Position numbers and translations under genes: made by a program. Below, piece by piece: positions 23,674 through 32,344 of a stretch of 38,753 bases of DNA. The stretch's first letter is position 1. Every line of letters begins with the position of its first letter. The stretch lies in NCBI GenBank assembly GCA_051871275.1, contig JBJECR010000103.1, positions 1-38,753 of the forward strand, written 5' to 3'. The notes below the pieces were generated by a model. The model saw only the letters and a program-made list of their open reading frames with translations. It had not been told where the DNA came from and ran no database searches. The DNA is from CAJUPY01 sp051871275 (GTDB lineage Bacteria; Bacteroidota; Bacteroidia; Bacteroidales; Muribaculaceae).

Positions 23674-24226
23674 CACCGTCCTTTAGCTGTTTTTTTGCAC
23701 GAAGTTCTTGCTCTGCGATGTATTCCGTGACGTATTCTCGCGGCGATTTAGTAACGGTGATACGTCCACTGCGAACAAACTGGCGGATATCATAGCGTTT
23801 CAGTTCCTCAAAAAGGGCTTGAGTTTCGCGGTAATGTCCAGTCTTTTCAATTACCGTAAATTCTTTTGTCACGTCAAGTATTCTTGCACCATGAGCACGG
23901 ATAATTTTTTCCAAGTGCGGCTCATCTATAAGCAGAGCAGTGGAAACCTTGTAGAGAGCCACTTCCTGGTAAACGATGTCATCGTCCGTCCAGAGGAAAG
24001 CACGGAGAACGTCAACGCACTTTTCTATTTGTTTCACCACTTTTTCCATCACATCGCGAGTGGACCACGCAGTAATAGTGGATTTGTGAATACCCGGTAT
24101 AGAACATTCACTTGCACTCATGGATTCTATATTGATACATCGGCGAGTAAAAATTATTGTAACCTGGCTGAGGATACCCACCGTGTTTTCAGAAAATATC
24201 GAGACTGTAAAAAGTTGCTTTTCCAT
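23663..24226 (-). CDS. ilvN: Acetolactate synthase small (regulatory) subunit
   Basis: The regulatory subunit that binds valine and stimulates the IlvB catalytic subunit. It has 187 residues: an N-terminal ACT domain (LFTVSIFSENTVGILSQVTIIFTRRCINIESMSAS), a linking strand with ITAWSTRDVMEKVVKQIEKCVDV, and a C-terminal domain containing VALYKVST and ARILDVTKEFTVIEKTG. The length is slightly greater than the shortest IlvH proteins, owing to a charged tail (EQELRAKKQLKDGDAK). It starts five bases after ilvB and overlaps the thioesterase gene. The symbol ilvH would be equally valid. Confidence 0.93.
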   Translation of the reverse strand: MEKQLFTVSIFSENTVGILSQVTIIFTRRCINIESMSASECSIPGIHKSTITAWSTRDVMEKVVKQIEKCVDVLRAFLWTDDDIVYQEVALYKVSTALLIDEPHLEKIIRAHGARILDVTKEFTVIEKTGHYRETQALFEELKRYDIRQFVRSGRITVTKSPREYVTEYIAEQELRAKKQLKDGDAK

Positions 24227-24231
24227 CTGTA

Positions 24232-25944
24232 TTAAAGGCTGAATTTCTTGTTTGAGTTAAGCATAATGTTATCCACTGTTCCTCCTGCAGGAATCATCGG
24301 GAAAATAAGGTCTGCCGGGTCTATATCGACGTTTATGATATATGTTCCGTCGTGTGCAAACATTCTGTCCACAGCTGCAGGCAAGTCTTCCCTGTTCAAG
24401 ACATCTTCCCCCTTTATTCCGTACGCAGCGGCAAGAGAAATGAAGTCCGGATTTACGAGGTGTGTTTGAGAATAACGGCTGCGGAAGAAAAGTGTCTGCC
24501 ACTGTCTTACGTTGCCAAGGAAATTATTATTCAGAAGAATAATTTTCACATTTACGTTATGCTCCAAAATAGTACCGAATTCTTGAACTGTCATCTGGAG
24601 TCCACCGTCGCCCACAAAGAGGCAAACAGTTCTGTCCGGTGCTCCCATTGCCGCACCTATTGCTGCAGGAAGACCGAAGCCCATTGTGCCGAGACCGCCG
24701 GAAGAGATAAAGCTCTTTGGTGCGGAATACTTAAAGTAGCGTGCTGCAAACATCTGGTTTTGACCTACGTCTGTCACGCACACAGCACCTTTGCCTGCTT
24801 TCTCTGCCACGATTTCCACAACCTCTCCCATTTTCATCTTGCCCTCTTTGGGGTAAACCTCTTCGGAAATAACCTCATCAAACTCCACTTTGTCGCATTG
24901 GTCAAAGAGTTTTTTCCATTCGGAGTGGTCGTTTTTGCGGATTTTCGGTAATAATGCGGAAAGGAATCTCTTTGCATCCGCATTCACAGCCTTATAAACA
25001 TTTATATTCTTGTTTAATTCCGCCGGTTCTATATCTACATGAATGATTTTTGAATTTTGTGCATATTTCTTTACATCACCTGTCACACGGTCGTCAAACC
25101 TCATACCCACGGCAAAAATTACGTCTGCCTTGTTTGTGGCAATATTCGGACCGATGTTTCCGTGCATTCCCAGCATACCTTTATATAAAGGATGGTTGCT
25201 ATCCATAGTAGAAAGTCCGAGAAGTGTTGCAGCAACAGGTATATCTGCCGTTTCAGCTAAAGTTTTCAGTTCTTCTTCCGCATTTGAAATTGCCACACCG
25301 TGACCGGAAAGGATAAGAGGACGCTCGGAATTGTTTATCAGTTCCGCAACTTCATCTACATCATACGCTTTTACGTCCGGATTAGGATTATAACTGCGAA
25401 TAAAGTCACACGTTTTATGGCTCCATTCCATAAGTCCTGTCTGGGCATCTTTGGAAATATCAAGCACCACAGGACCCGGGCGACCTGTTGAAGCTATATA
25501 GAAAGCACGTGCCACAGCAGCCGGAATATCTTCAGGCTTGCGAATCTGAATAGCCCATTTGGTAACTTGCTGCGTCATTGCCACAACGTCTGTTTCCTGA
25601 AACGCATCTGTCCCGAGGAAAGCGGAAGCTACCTGTCCGGAAATCACCACAAGCGGCGTGCTGTCCATAAGTGCATCACTAAGTCCCGTCACCACATTTG
25701 TTGCACCCGGACCGGATGTCACAATCACAACACCAGGGCGACCCGTAATTCGGGCATAGCCCTGTGCTGCATGTACCGCACCCTGTTCGTGGCGTACGAG
25801 CACGTGATTTATTTTGTCTTGGTAGTCGTAAAGTTTATCATAAACAGAGATGATTGCACCGCCCGGATAACCGAACACCAAGTCAACGCCTTCACTTAAA
25901 AGCGACTTGATAAGTCCCTCTGCACCTGTAATCTTTTCACCCAT
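24232..25944 (-). CDS. ilvB: Acetolactate synthase large (catalytic) subunit
   Basis: The thiamine-diphosphate enzyme that condenses pyruvate with pyruvate or 2-oxobutyrate, the first common step to valine, leucine and isoleucine. It has 570 residues. The cofactor-activating glutamate is Glu53 in VRHEQGAVHAAQGYAR; VFGYPGGAII precedes it, GPGATN follows, and the TPP-Mg motif runs from GDGGLQM to NNNFLG. The FAD-type central domain is normal. It lies 41 bases after ilvD and five bases before ilvN on the minus strand, clearly one transcript. No leader peptide rich in Leu, Ile or Val is visible in the short gap to ilvD. Confidence 0.95.
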   Translation of the reverse strand: MGEKITGAEGLIKSLLSEGVDLVFGYPGGAIISVYDKLYDYQDKINHVLVRHEQGAVHAAQGYARITGRPGVVIVTSGPGATNVVTGLSDALMDSTPLVVISGQVASAFLGTDAFQETDVVAMTQQVTKWAIQIRKPEDIPAAVARAFYIASTGRPGPVVLDISKDAQTGLMEWSHKTCDFIRSYNPNPDVKAYDVDEVAELINNSERPLILSGHGVAISNAEEELKTLAETADIPVAATLLGLSTMDSNHPLYKGMLGMHGNIGPNIATNKADVIFAVGMRFDDRVTGDVKKYAQNSKIIHVDIEPAELNKNINVYKAVNADAKRFLSALLPKIRKNDHSEWKKLFDQCDKVEFDEVISEEVYPKEGKMKMGEVVEIVAEKAGKGAVCVTDVGQNQMFAARYFKYSAPKSFISSGGLGTMGFGLPAAIGAAMGAPDRTVCLFVGDGGLQMTVQEFGTILEHNVNVKIILLNNNFLGNVRQWQTLFFRSRYSQTHLVNPDFISLAAAYGIKGEDVLNREDLPAAVDRMFAHDGTYIINVDIDPADLIFPMIPAGGTVDNIMLNSNKKFSL

Positions 25945-25985
25945 AAAATATCGTAATTTTTCTATGTTTGCAATGTATGTGATAT

Positions 25986-27809
25986 TTATTCTCTTACTCC
26001 TCCCTTATCCGCAGAAGTAACCATTGAAGCGTAAGCTTTAAGTGCCTTTGAAATCAGGCGATTTCTGTGTTTGGGAGTAAATGCGTCCTTGCCGCGTGCA
26101 AGTTCTTCCTCGCGACGTTCCGCAAGAACGGCATCATCAACTTTAAGATTTATTGTTCTGTTTGGAATATCTATTTCAATAATGTCTCCGTCACGAACAA
26201 GTCCTATGTTTCCACCTGCAGCAGCTTCCGGTGAGATATGACCTATGGAAAGACCTGAAGTACCGCCGGAGAAACGACCGTCTGTGATGAGTGCACACTG
26301 TTTGCCAAGGTGTTTGGACTTGATGTAACTTGTAGGATAAAGCATTTCCTGCATTCCCGGTCCACCTTTAGGACCTTCGTGGATAATAACCACCACATCT
26401 CCTGCCACTACTTTGTCACTGAGGATTCCTTCCACGGCATCTTCTTGTGATTCAAAAACTTTTGCAGGTCCGGAAAAACGGAAAATAGATTCATCTACAC
26501 CGGCTGTTTTCACCACGCAGCCATCAAGTGCTATATTTCCGTGAAGCACGGCAAGTCCACCGTCTTTCACGTATGCATGTTCGCAGTCACGGATACAGCC
26601 ATTTTCGCGGTCGGTGTCAAGAGTTACAAAACTGTTTTCTTGTGAACCCATTTCCGTAGTTCTCACTCCGCCCGGTGCTGAAAGCCAGAGTGCTTTAGCC
26701 TCGTATGAGAAATCTTTGCCGCCTACTGCGTATGCATCGATTTCTTCTTGCAACGTAAGTCCGTCAACACGTTTGACAGAGGTGTCAACAAGTCCCTTGT
26801 CTGCAAGCTGTTTCATAATTGAAACAATACCACCTGCACGGTTCACGTCTTGTATATGATAGTGTGAATTTGGAGCCACCTTGCAGAGCACCGGAGTTCT
26901 GCGAGAAAGCATATCTATATCGTTTATAGTAAAGTCCGCACCTGCCTCATTAGCAATAGCAAGGAGGTGAAGCACGGTATTTGTAGAGCCTCCCATAGCA
27001 ATATCAAGCGTCATGGCATTCAGCATAGCCTCACGAGTGGCAATATTGCGTGGCAAAACGGATTCATCATCGTTAAAATAATATGCTTCCGCATTTTTGA
27101 CAATTTGTCTTGCCGCTTGACGGAAAAGTTTTACTCTGTTTGCGTGAGTGGCAACCACTGTTCCATTTCCCGGTAGAGCAAGACCGATAGCCTCGTTCAG
27201 TGAGTTCATGGAATTTGCAGTGAACATACCTGAGCAGGAGCCACAAGTAGGACAGCTTTTTTGTTCAAGAAGTTTCACCATATCATCGCTAACGGAGGAA
27301 TCTGCGGAATCCACCATCACATCTATCAAGTCCAAAGCACGGTCACCAAGCACACCTGCTTCCATAGGACCGCCTGATACGAAGATGGCAGGAATATTGA
27401 GTCTCATGGCAGCCATAAGCATACCCGGAGTTACTTTGTCGCAATTTGAAATGCACACCATTGCATCTGCCTTATGTGCATTCACCATGTATTCCACGGA
27501 ATCCGCTATCAAGTCGCGTGACGGCAAAGAATACAGCATACCGTCGTGTCCCATTGCTATACCATCATCAATAGCAATAGTATTAAATTCTGCTGCAAAA
27601 CAGCCTAATGATTCAATTTCTTTCTTTACAATTTGTCCTATTTCATGGAGATGTACATGACCCGGCACAAACTGCGTAAAACTGTTCACTATTGCAATTA
27701 CAGGACGTCCTAATTGGTCTTCTTTCATGCCATTTGCACGCCACAACGCACGCGCTCCCGCCATTCGACGACCAACCGTGCTTGCATTGCTTCTTAATGG
27801 TCTGCTCAT
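25986..27809 (-). CDS. ilvD: Dihydroxy-acid dehydratase
   Basis: An iron-sulfur enzyme that dehydrates dihydroxy acids to 2-keto acids in valine and isoleucine synthesis. It has 607 residues. Cluster ligands are in ISNCDKVTPGMLMA and SCPTCGSCSGMFTANSMN. Other family segments are VIAIVNSFTQFVPGHVHL, AMGGSTNTVLHLLAIANEA, HEGPKGGPGMQEML and TDGRFSGGTSGLSIGHISPEA. It is the first gene of the minus-strand cluster and has a good promoter upstream. The cluster continues with ilvB, ilvN and the thioesterase, but ilvC is absent from this locus. Confidence 0.96.
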   Translation of the reverse strand: MSRPLRSNASTVGRRMAGARALWRANGMKEDQLGRPVIAIVNSFTQFVPGHVHLHEIGQIVKKEIESLGCFAAEFNTIAIDDGIAMGHDGMLYSLPSRDLIADSVEYMVNAHKADAMVCISNCDKVTPGMLMAAMRLNIPAIFVSGGPMEAGVLGDRALDLIDVMVDSADSSVSDDMVKLLEQKSCPTCGSCSGMFTANSMNSLNEAIGLALPGNGTVVATHANRVKLFRQAARQIVKNAEAYYFNDDESVLPRNIATREAMLNAMTLDIAMGGSTNTVLHLLAIANEAGADFTINDIDMLSRRTPVLCKVAPNSHYHIQDVNRAGGIVSIMKQLADKGLVDTSVKRVDGLTLQEEIDAYAVGGKDFSYEAKALWLSAPGGVRTTEMGSQENSFVTLDTDRENGCIRDCEHAYVKDGGLAVLHGNIALDGCVVKTAGVDESIFRFSGPAKVFESQEDAVEGILSDKVVAGDVVVIIHEGPKGGPGMQEMLYPTSYIKSKHLGKQCALITDGRFSGGTSGLSIGHISPEAAAGGNIGLVRDGDIIEIDIPNRTINLKVDDAVLAERREEELARGKDAFTPKHRNRLISKALKAYASMVTSADKGGVRE

Positions 27810-27867
27810 ATTTATATTTATAATTATTCCTAAAAAATTATAACCTTAGATGTACTATTTATTTCGG

Positions 27868-27897
27868 CAAAGATAGTTATTTATTTTCAAATTTCAA
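27868..27897 (-). promoter_or_regulatory. ilvD promoter
   Basis: On the minus strand, TTG (27897-27895), a 19-base spacer and TATCTTTG (27875-27868), 58 bases before the ilvD ATG. The intergenic region 27810-28100 is divergent with tpiA. It also holds two TTTTGGCA-type direct repeats at 27928-27961. Confidence 0.65.
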
Positions 27898-28025
27898 TAT
27901 TTATCAACGAAAAACTGTCAATTTCTCACTATTTTGGCACAACTTTACCTACTTTTTGGCAAGTATCTCCAACTTTTATCACACAAAAAATTTATTCTTA
28001 TATTTTCTATGTAGAAATGTTTTCG

Positions 28026-28033
28026 TAACTTTG
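28026..28033 (+). promoter_or_regulatory. tpiA promoter, -7 box
   Basis: TAACTTTG followed by CAC, 67 bases before the tpiA ATG. The -33 position has only TTTT (28003-28006), about 19 bases upstream. Confidence 0.6.
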
Positions 28034-28100
28034 CACTGCAAAAAATGAAAGAAACAAAAATCACAAATAAATCATAAACTTTTTTTTACATAACAAGACA

Positions 28101-28856
28101 ATGAGAAAAAATATTGTAGCAGGAAACTGGAAAATGAACACTACACTCCAGGAAGGTGTAGCTCTTGCAACAGGTGTTAACAATGCACTCAAAGGTGCTA
28201 ACCCTAAATGCGACGTTATCATCGCAGTTCCTTTCACTCACCTCGCTCCTATCGCAGCCGTTATTGACCAAAACATCCTCGGACTCGGTGCTGAAAACTG
28301 TGCAGACCACAAATCCGGAGCTTACACAGGTGAAGTTTCCGCTTCTATGGTTGCTTCTACAGGCGCTAAATACGTTATCCTCGGTCACTCTGAACGTCGT
28401 CAATACTACGGTGAAACTTCTGAAACTCTCAAAGAAAAAGTAGCTCTCGCTTTTGCAAACGGTCTCACACCTATCTTCTGCATCGGTGAAGTTCTTGAAG
28501 AACGCGAAAACGGCACTTACCTTGAAGTTGTTAAAGGTCAGATTGAAAGTGCTCTCTTCCACCTTTCTGCTGAAGACTTCGGCAAAATCATCCTTGCTTA
28601 CGAACCGGTTTGGGCTATCGGTACAGGCAAAACAGCTACTGACGACCAAGCACAGGAAATGCACGCTTACATCCGCAACGTCATTGCTGAAAAATACGGC
28701 AAACAAGTTGCTGAAGACTGCTCTATCCTTTACGGCGGAAGCTGCAAACCGACAAATGCGGCTGCACTCTTTGCTAAACCTGACGTAGATGGTGGACTTA
28801 TCGGTGGTGCTTCACTGGACGTTGAGTCATTCATGGGTATCGTGAACGCATTCTAA
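28101..28856 (+). CDS. tpiA: Triosephosphate isomerase
   Basis: The glycolytic enzyme interconverting dihydroxyacetone phosphate and glyceraldehyde 3-phosphate. It has 251 residues. Active-site residues are Lys11 in AGNWKMN, His96 in ILGHSERRQYYGE and Glu168 in LAYEPVWAIGTGKTA; the phosphate loop is YGGSCKPTNA with GLIGGASLD. It appears transcribed from its own promoter and is followed by a probable terminator at 28891-28937. Its codon choice (CTC, CGT, GAA, AAA) is uniform, like the abundant lipoprotein at 33807, suggesting high expression. Confidence 0.97.
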   Translation: MRKNIVAGNWKMNTTLQEGVALATGVNNALKGANPKCDVIIAVPFTHLAPIAAVIDQNILGLGAENCADHKSGAYTGEVSASMVASTGAKYVILGHSERRQYYGETSETLKEKVALAFANGLTPIFCIGEVLEERENGTYLEVVKGQIESALFHLSAEDFGKIILAYEPVWAIGTGKTATDDQAQEMHAYIRNVIAEKYGKQVAEDCSILYGGSCKPTNAAALFAKPDVDGGLIGGASLDVESFMGIVNAF

Positions 28857-28890
28857 TTAGGATATTTTCATAAAGTTTTCATATTTCCGG

Positions 28891-28937
28891 ATTGCAGCCG
28901 CGGTGGGTAAAACACTCGCCGGGTTGCAATTTGTTTT
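28891..28937 (+). terminator. Probable terminator after tpiA
   Basis: ATTGCAGCC (28891-28899) pairs with GGTTGCAAT (28922-28930), nine pairs including one G-T. An inner GTG/CAC pairing extends the hairpin, and T-rich TTTGTTTTT follows. The U-tract is interrupted by one G, so termination may be partial and downstream genes could share transcripts. Confidence 0.6.
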
Positions 28938-28959
28938 TAACACGCCTCTCTAAAACGCT

Positions 28960-29427
28960 ATGAGACTTTCACTTTTAGCTCTTTTTATTTCACTGGCATC
29001 ATTCTGCACAGGAGCAAAAGATATTGTAAGTGCCATTGAGCAAGACAGCATCGTGACTATACTCCAACCTTCCGGTTTAGCGGAAAAAGTAAAGCCTCAA
29101 GGCTCTCTGCCGGCAACGGATGTCACCGAGCAGACTCAGGAAAACACCACTCCGCAGCCTACTGCCGGATACAGAATCCTCGTCTTTTCCGACAATAACG
29201 CTCGCACTGCCAGAAACGAAGCACGTGAAAGAGCAAGAGTGATTTCCGAGCAGCTTCCGCAGTACCGCACATACATTTCATACGAATCACCTTACTGGCG
29301 ACTGAAAGTCGGCGATTTTATCAGTTCCGATGCTGCAGAACAAGCTGCTGCAGAACTTAAACAGCTATTCCCGCAGTACGGCAGAGAATTGCGTATAGTA
29401 AAGGACCGCATTAACATTCAAAAATAG
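28960..29427 (+). CDS. Exported SPOR-like domain protein
   Basis: A 155-residue protein with a signal peptide (RLSLLALFISLASFCTGAKD), a low-complexity linker of about 40 residues and a C-terminal SPOR-type domain (residues about 75-152). The domain shows two beta-alpha-beta units: GYRILVFSDNNARTARNEARERARVISEQLP, then YRTYISYESPYWRLKVGDFISSDAAEQAAAELKQLFPQYGRELRIVKDRI. SPOR domains bind denuded glycan strands of peptidoglycan, often at the division site, so a periplasmic cell-wall role is likely. It is short, without a membrane anchor or enzymatic domain. It is followed 40 bases later by folE on the same strand. Confidence 0.82.
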   Translation: MRLSLLALFISLASFCTGAKDIVSAIEQDSIVTILQPSGLAEKVKPQGSLPATDVTEQTQENTTPQPTAGYRILVFSDNNARTARNEARERARVISEQLPQYRTYISYESPYWRLKVGDFISSDAAEQAAAELKQLFPQYGRELRIVKDRINIQK

Positions 29428-29467
29428 TATTTCGCAAGACTTCCGTTTGCGACAAAGCAACCAAAAC

Positions 29468-30037
29468 ATGGACGAAAACAAGACTATATCCGAACTTGCA
29501 TCTCACTTTGAAGCTATAATAAAACTCATTGGCGAAAACCCTGAAAGAGAAGGACTTGTCAAGACACCACTGCGTGCTGCCAAAGCCTTTTACTATGCCA
29601 CTCAGGGTTACAGACAAAATCCGCCTGAAATGCTGGAGCAAGCAATATTTGAAGATGGAGGCTCACGAATGGTGATTGTGAAAGATATTGAATTTTACTC
29701 TTTCTGTGAACACCACATCTTGCCTTTTTTCGGCACTGTGACCATTGGATATATTCCTAACGGCAAAATGGTGGGACTAAGCAAGTTGGCTCGTCTTGTA
29801 GATTCTCTCGCTCGCAGACTTCAGGTGCAAGAACGCCTCACAAGCGAAATTTGCCGTTGCGTTTATGATACTCTCGGTGCAAAAGGTGTGATTGTGAAAT
29901 GCACTGCACAACACTTGTGTATGAAAATGCGTGGCGTGGAAAAACAGGATTCTTCCACCTCCACAATCGCTGATGAAGGCGATTTCAGCACAAATGCTGA
30001 ATTAAGACGAGACTTTTTTGAGGCAATTAAAGAATAA
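29468..30037 (+). CDS. folE: GTP cyclohydrolase I
   Basis: Converts GTP to dihydroneopterin triphosphate, the first step of folate (and, in some bacteria, queuosine) synthesis. I use the ATG at 29468 (MDENKTISELASHF), giving 189 residues; the in-frame TTG at 29447 adds seven residues not typical of the family. Zinc ligands are Cys80 and His83 in YSFCEHHILPFFG and Cys151 in CTAQHLCMKMRGVE. Other motifs are GENPEREGLVKTP, VGLSKLARLVD and RRLQVQERLT. It shares its direction and close spacing with the SPOR gene before and the SGNH gene after (11 bases). Confidence 0.95.
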   Translation: MDENKTISELASHFEAIIKLIGENPEREGLVKTPLRAAKAFYYATQGYRQNPPEMLEQAIFEDGGSRMVIVKDIEFYSFCEHHILPFFGTVTIGYIPNGKMVGLSKLARLVDSLARRLQVQERLTSEICRCVYDTLGAKGVIVKCTAQHLCMKMRGVEKQDSSTSTIADEGDFSTNAELRRDFFEAIKE

Positions 30038-30048
30038 ACACTTGCTCA

Positions 30049-30825
30049 ATGACTAAAGATTTTATTAAATTATGGCTGTTGCTTGCAATTTCTTTTGCAA
30101 TCTTTTTCGCTTACTCTTTAGCCGGAGATAAAACCATTGCCGGACTTTCTATTAAATCTTCTAATCTCGCAGGGAGCTTCATTGAGGAAAAAATCTTCAC
30201 ACCTATTGCTGAAGAAATTACCGAACCGCAACCAAAACCTCTGTTTCCGCAACCTGTAGATACTGCCACGCAAACTATCCTTTTTATCGGAGATTCTATG
30301 CTTGACGGACTTTCTCCACGTCTCGCAGCTTACGCAAAGCAGTCCGGACACACGCAGTATTCCGTTATCTGGTACAGTTCCTCAACTGAGCAATGGGGAA
30401 AAAGCAAAAGACTTACGGAATACATAAATAAATTCAAACCTACTTTCATCTTCATCTGCCTCGGTTCTAATGAACTGATAATAAAAGACATAAAAACAAA
30501 ACGCAAAAAATACGTTGATTCTATACTCAGCGAAATAGACACCATTCCTTTCCTCTGGATTGGACCTCCAAACTGGAAAAAAGACACAGGAATAAACGAT
30601 ATGCTTGTGGAATCATTGCCTAAAGGCACTTTCTTTATGAGCAACGGTATGACCTTCAGCCGAAGAAAAGATGGTGCACACCCCACGGCAAGCAGTGCCA
30701 TACTCTGGATGGACAGTGTAATCCGCTGGATGCCGGACAGTTGCCTACACCCTATCCGACTTGATATGCCGGAAACCAAAACAGCTCGTCCTAAGAAAAT
30801 TTTTGTACACCAACCGGAAGTGTAA
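30049..30825 (+). CDS. SGNH/GDSL-type hydrolase, partner of the MBOAT protein
   Basis: A 258-residue protein with an N-terminal membrane anchor (KLWLLLAISFAIFFAYSL) and an extracytoplasmic SGNH-fold domain. The block I motif FIGDSMLDGL carries the predicted nucleophile Ser83; the block III Asn is probably in ICLGSNEL; the catalytic Asp208 and His211 are in RRKDGAHPT. In systems with an AlgI-type partner, such proteins (AlgJ/AlgX-like or PatB-like) move acyl groups onto an exported polysaccharide. Its stop shares one base with the MBOAT start (TAATG). The protein is shorter than AlgJ or AlgX. The target glycan is unknown; it could be a surface polysaccharide or peptidoglycan. Confidence 0.82.
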   Translation: MTKDFIKLWLLLAISFAIFFAYSLAGDKTIAGLSIKSSNLAGSFIEEKIFTPIAEEITEPQPKPLFPQPVDTATQTILFIGDSMLDGLSPRLAAYAKQSGHTQYSVIWYSSSTEQWGKSKRLTEYINKFKPTFIFICLGSNELIIKDIKTKRKKYVDSILSEIDTIPFLWIGPPNWKKDTGINDMLVESLPKGTFFMSNGMTFSRRKDGAHPTASSAILWMDSVIRWMPDSCLHPIRLDMPETKTARPKKIFVHQPEV

Positions 30826-32327
30826 TGGCAGAGTGTAGCATCAACATAGCAAATATTGATTGGAGCAGCACATTAGATAACGTGTTGAACCTCTTCACAT
30901 ACTCTCCCGGAAATCCTATGCTTTTTTCAAGCGGACTCTTCTGGGCACTGTTTTTGATTTTCCTCCCTGTCTATGCAATGATAAAGCACAGCAGAACAAA
31001 GATGATGATTTTCACCACTCTGTTCAGCTTGTTTTTCTACTATAAATCAGGTAGTTTCGCTTTTTGCCTGCTTCTTTTCACTGCTGTCACAGACTGGCTC
31101 ATAGCACTAAAAATCCACCATTCAAAACCGGGTTTACTGCGTAAAACTCTGCTTTGGACATCAATAATTCTCTCATTATCTATATTGGGCTACTTCAAGT
31201 ACGCAAACTTTTTTGTCTTCAACTGGAGTATGCTCACAAACACGAATTTCCAGCCTCTGGACATAATTCTGCCTATTGGTATTTCATACTATACTTTCCG
31301 CTCAATAAGCTATGTAGCAGATGTTTACAACGGTAAAATCAGTCCTGCAACAAACCTGCTTGAATACGTATTTTTCCTCTCATTTTTCCCTGCACTGGTG
31401 GCAGGACCTATTGTTCGTGCAGAAGTGTTCCTGCCTCAACTCCGTGAAAACAAAAACGCTTCAAAGACAGATATTTACACCGGGCTATGGCTCATTATCT
31501 TAGGTATCGCAAAAAAAGCTATCATTGCAGACTATATTTGCCAATACAACGACCTTATCTTCTCTACACCAACAGGTTACAGCGGTTTTGAGACTCTGAT
31601 GGGCGTTCTTGGCTACACTGCACAAATTTACTGCGACTTTTCCGGCTATTCCGATATGGCTATAGGTATGGCTCTGATTATGGGCTTCCATATTCCGGAC
31701 AACTTTAATTTTCCATACAAATCCACATCTCTCACGGAATTCTGGCGTAGGTGGCACATCTCACTCTCCACTTGGCTGCGAGACTACCTCTACATTCCTC
31801 TCGGCGGCAACCGCAAGGGTAAATATCGCACATACATCAACAATTTCATCACCATGCTGTTAGGCGGACTATGGCACGGTGCAGCATGGAAATTTATTTT
31901 TTGGGGCGGTATGCACGGAGCAGGACTTGCCGTAAACAAAGCTTGCCGACCTTTTACGTCTAAAATTGACGGAAAACTCTGGTTCACAGCACTTTCATGG
32001 CTGATTACTATGGCAACGGTTTCATTCTTGTGGATATTTTTCCGAGCAGACTCTTGGGAAGATTCGTGGAGCATAATATGCAACATTTTCACAAACTTTT
32101 CACTGGACTATTTTGCACCTTTCGCCAAAGTTAGATACACATGGCTGATAATGATGGCTGTAGTGATTATAACTCACTCATTCACGGAAAACTTGTACAA
32201 TAAAATAACACGCATTTTCGTTTCTTCTCCATGGATAGTGAAACTTCTCATTTTTACGCTCGTTATCCAGCTCGTAATTGAATTTGCCGGTGAAGACGTA
32301 CCTCCATTTATTTATTTCCAATTCTAA
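30825..32327 (+). CDS. MBOAT family O-acyltransferase (AlgI-like)
   Basis: A 500-residue polytopic inner-membrane protein of the membrane-bound O-acyltransferase family. The AlgI-type core is clear: FFPALVAGPIVRAEVFLPQL, IYCDFSGYSDMAIGMA, NFPYKSTSLTEFWRRWHISLSTWLRDYLYIPLGGNRKG, and the conserved histidine in GGLWHGAAWKFIFWGGMHG (His351, with His364 nearby). About a dozen hydrophobic segments are present. These proteins pass an acyl group, usually acetyl, across the membrane to a periplasmic transferase; the preceding SGNH protein is the evident partner. Distance between substrate-specific subfamilies cannot be judged by eye. Confidence 0.93.
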   Translation: MAECSINIANIDWSSTLDNVLNLFTYSPGNPMLFSSGLFWALFLIFLPVYAMIKHSRTKMMIFTTLFSLFFYYKSGSFAFCLLLFTAVTDWLIALKIHHSKPGLLRKTLLWTSIILSLSILGYFKYANFFVFNWSMLTNTNFQPLDIILPIGISYYTFRSISYVADVYNGKISPATNLLEYVFFLSFFPALVAGPIVRAEVFLPQLRENKNASKTDIYTGLWLIILGIAKKAIIADYICQYNDLIFSTPTGYSGFETLMGVLGYTAQIYCDFSGYSDMAIGMALIMGFHIPDNFNFPYKSTSLTEFWRRWHISLSTWLRDYLYIPLGGNRKGKYRTYINNFITMLLGGLWHGAAWKFIFWGGMHGAGLAVNKACRPFTSKIDGKLWFTALSWLITMATVSFLWIFFRADSWEDSWSIICNIFTNFSLDYFAPFAKVRYTWLIMMAVVIITHSFTENLYNKITRIFVSSPWIVKLLIFTLVIQLVIEFAGEDVPPFIYFQF

Positions 32328-32344
32328 TCTAAATTCTAAAAAAC

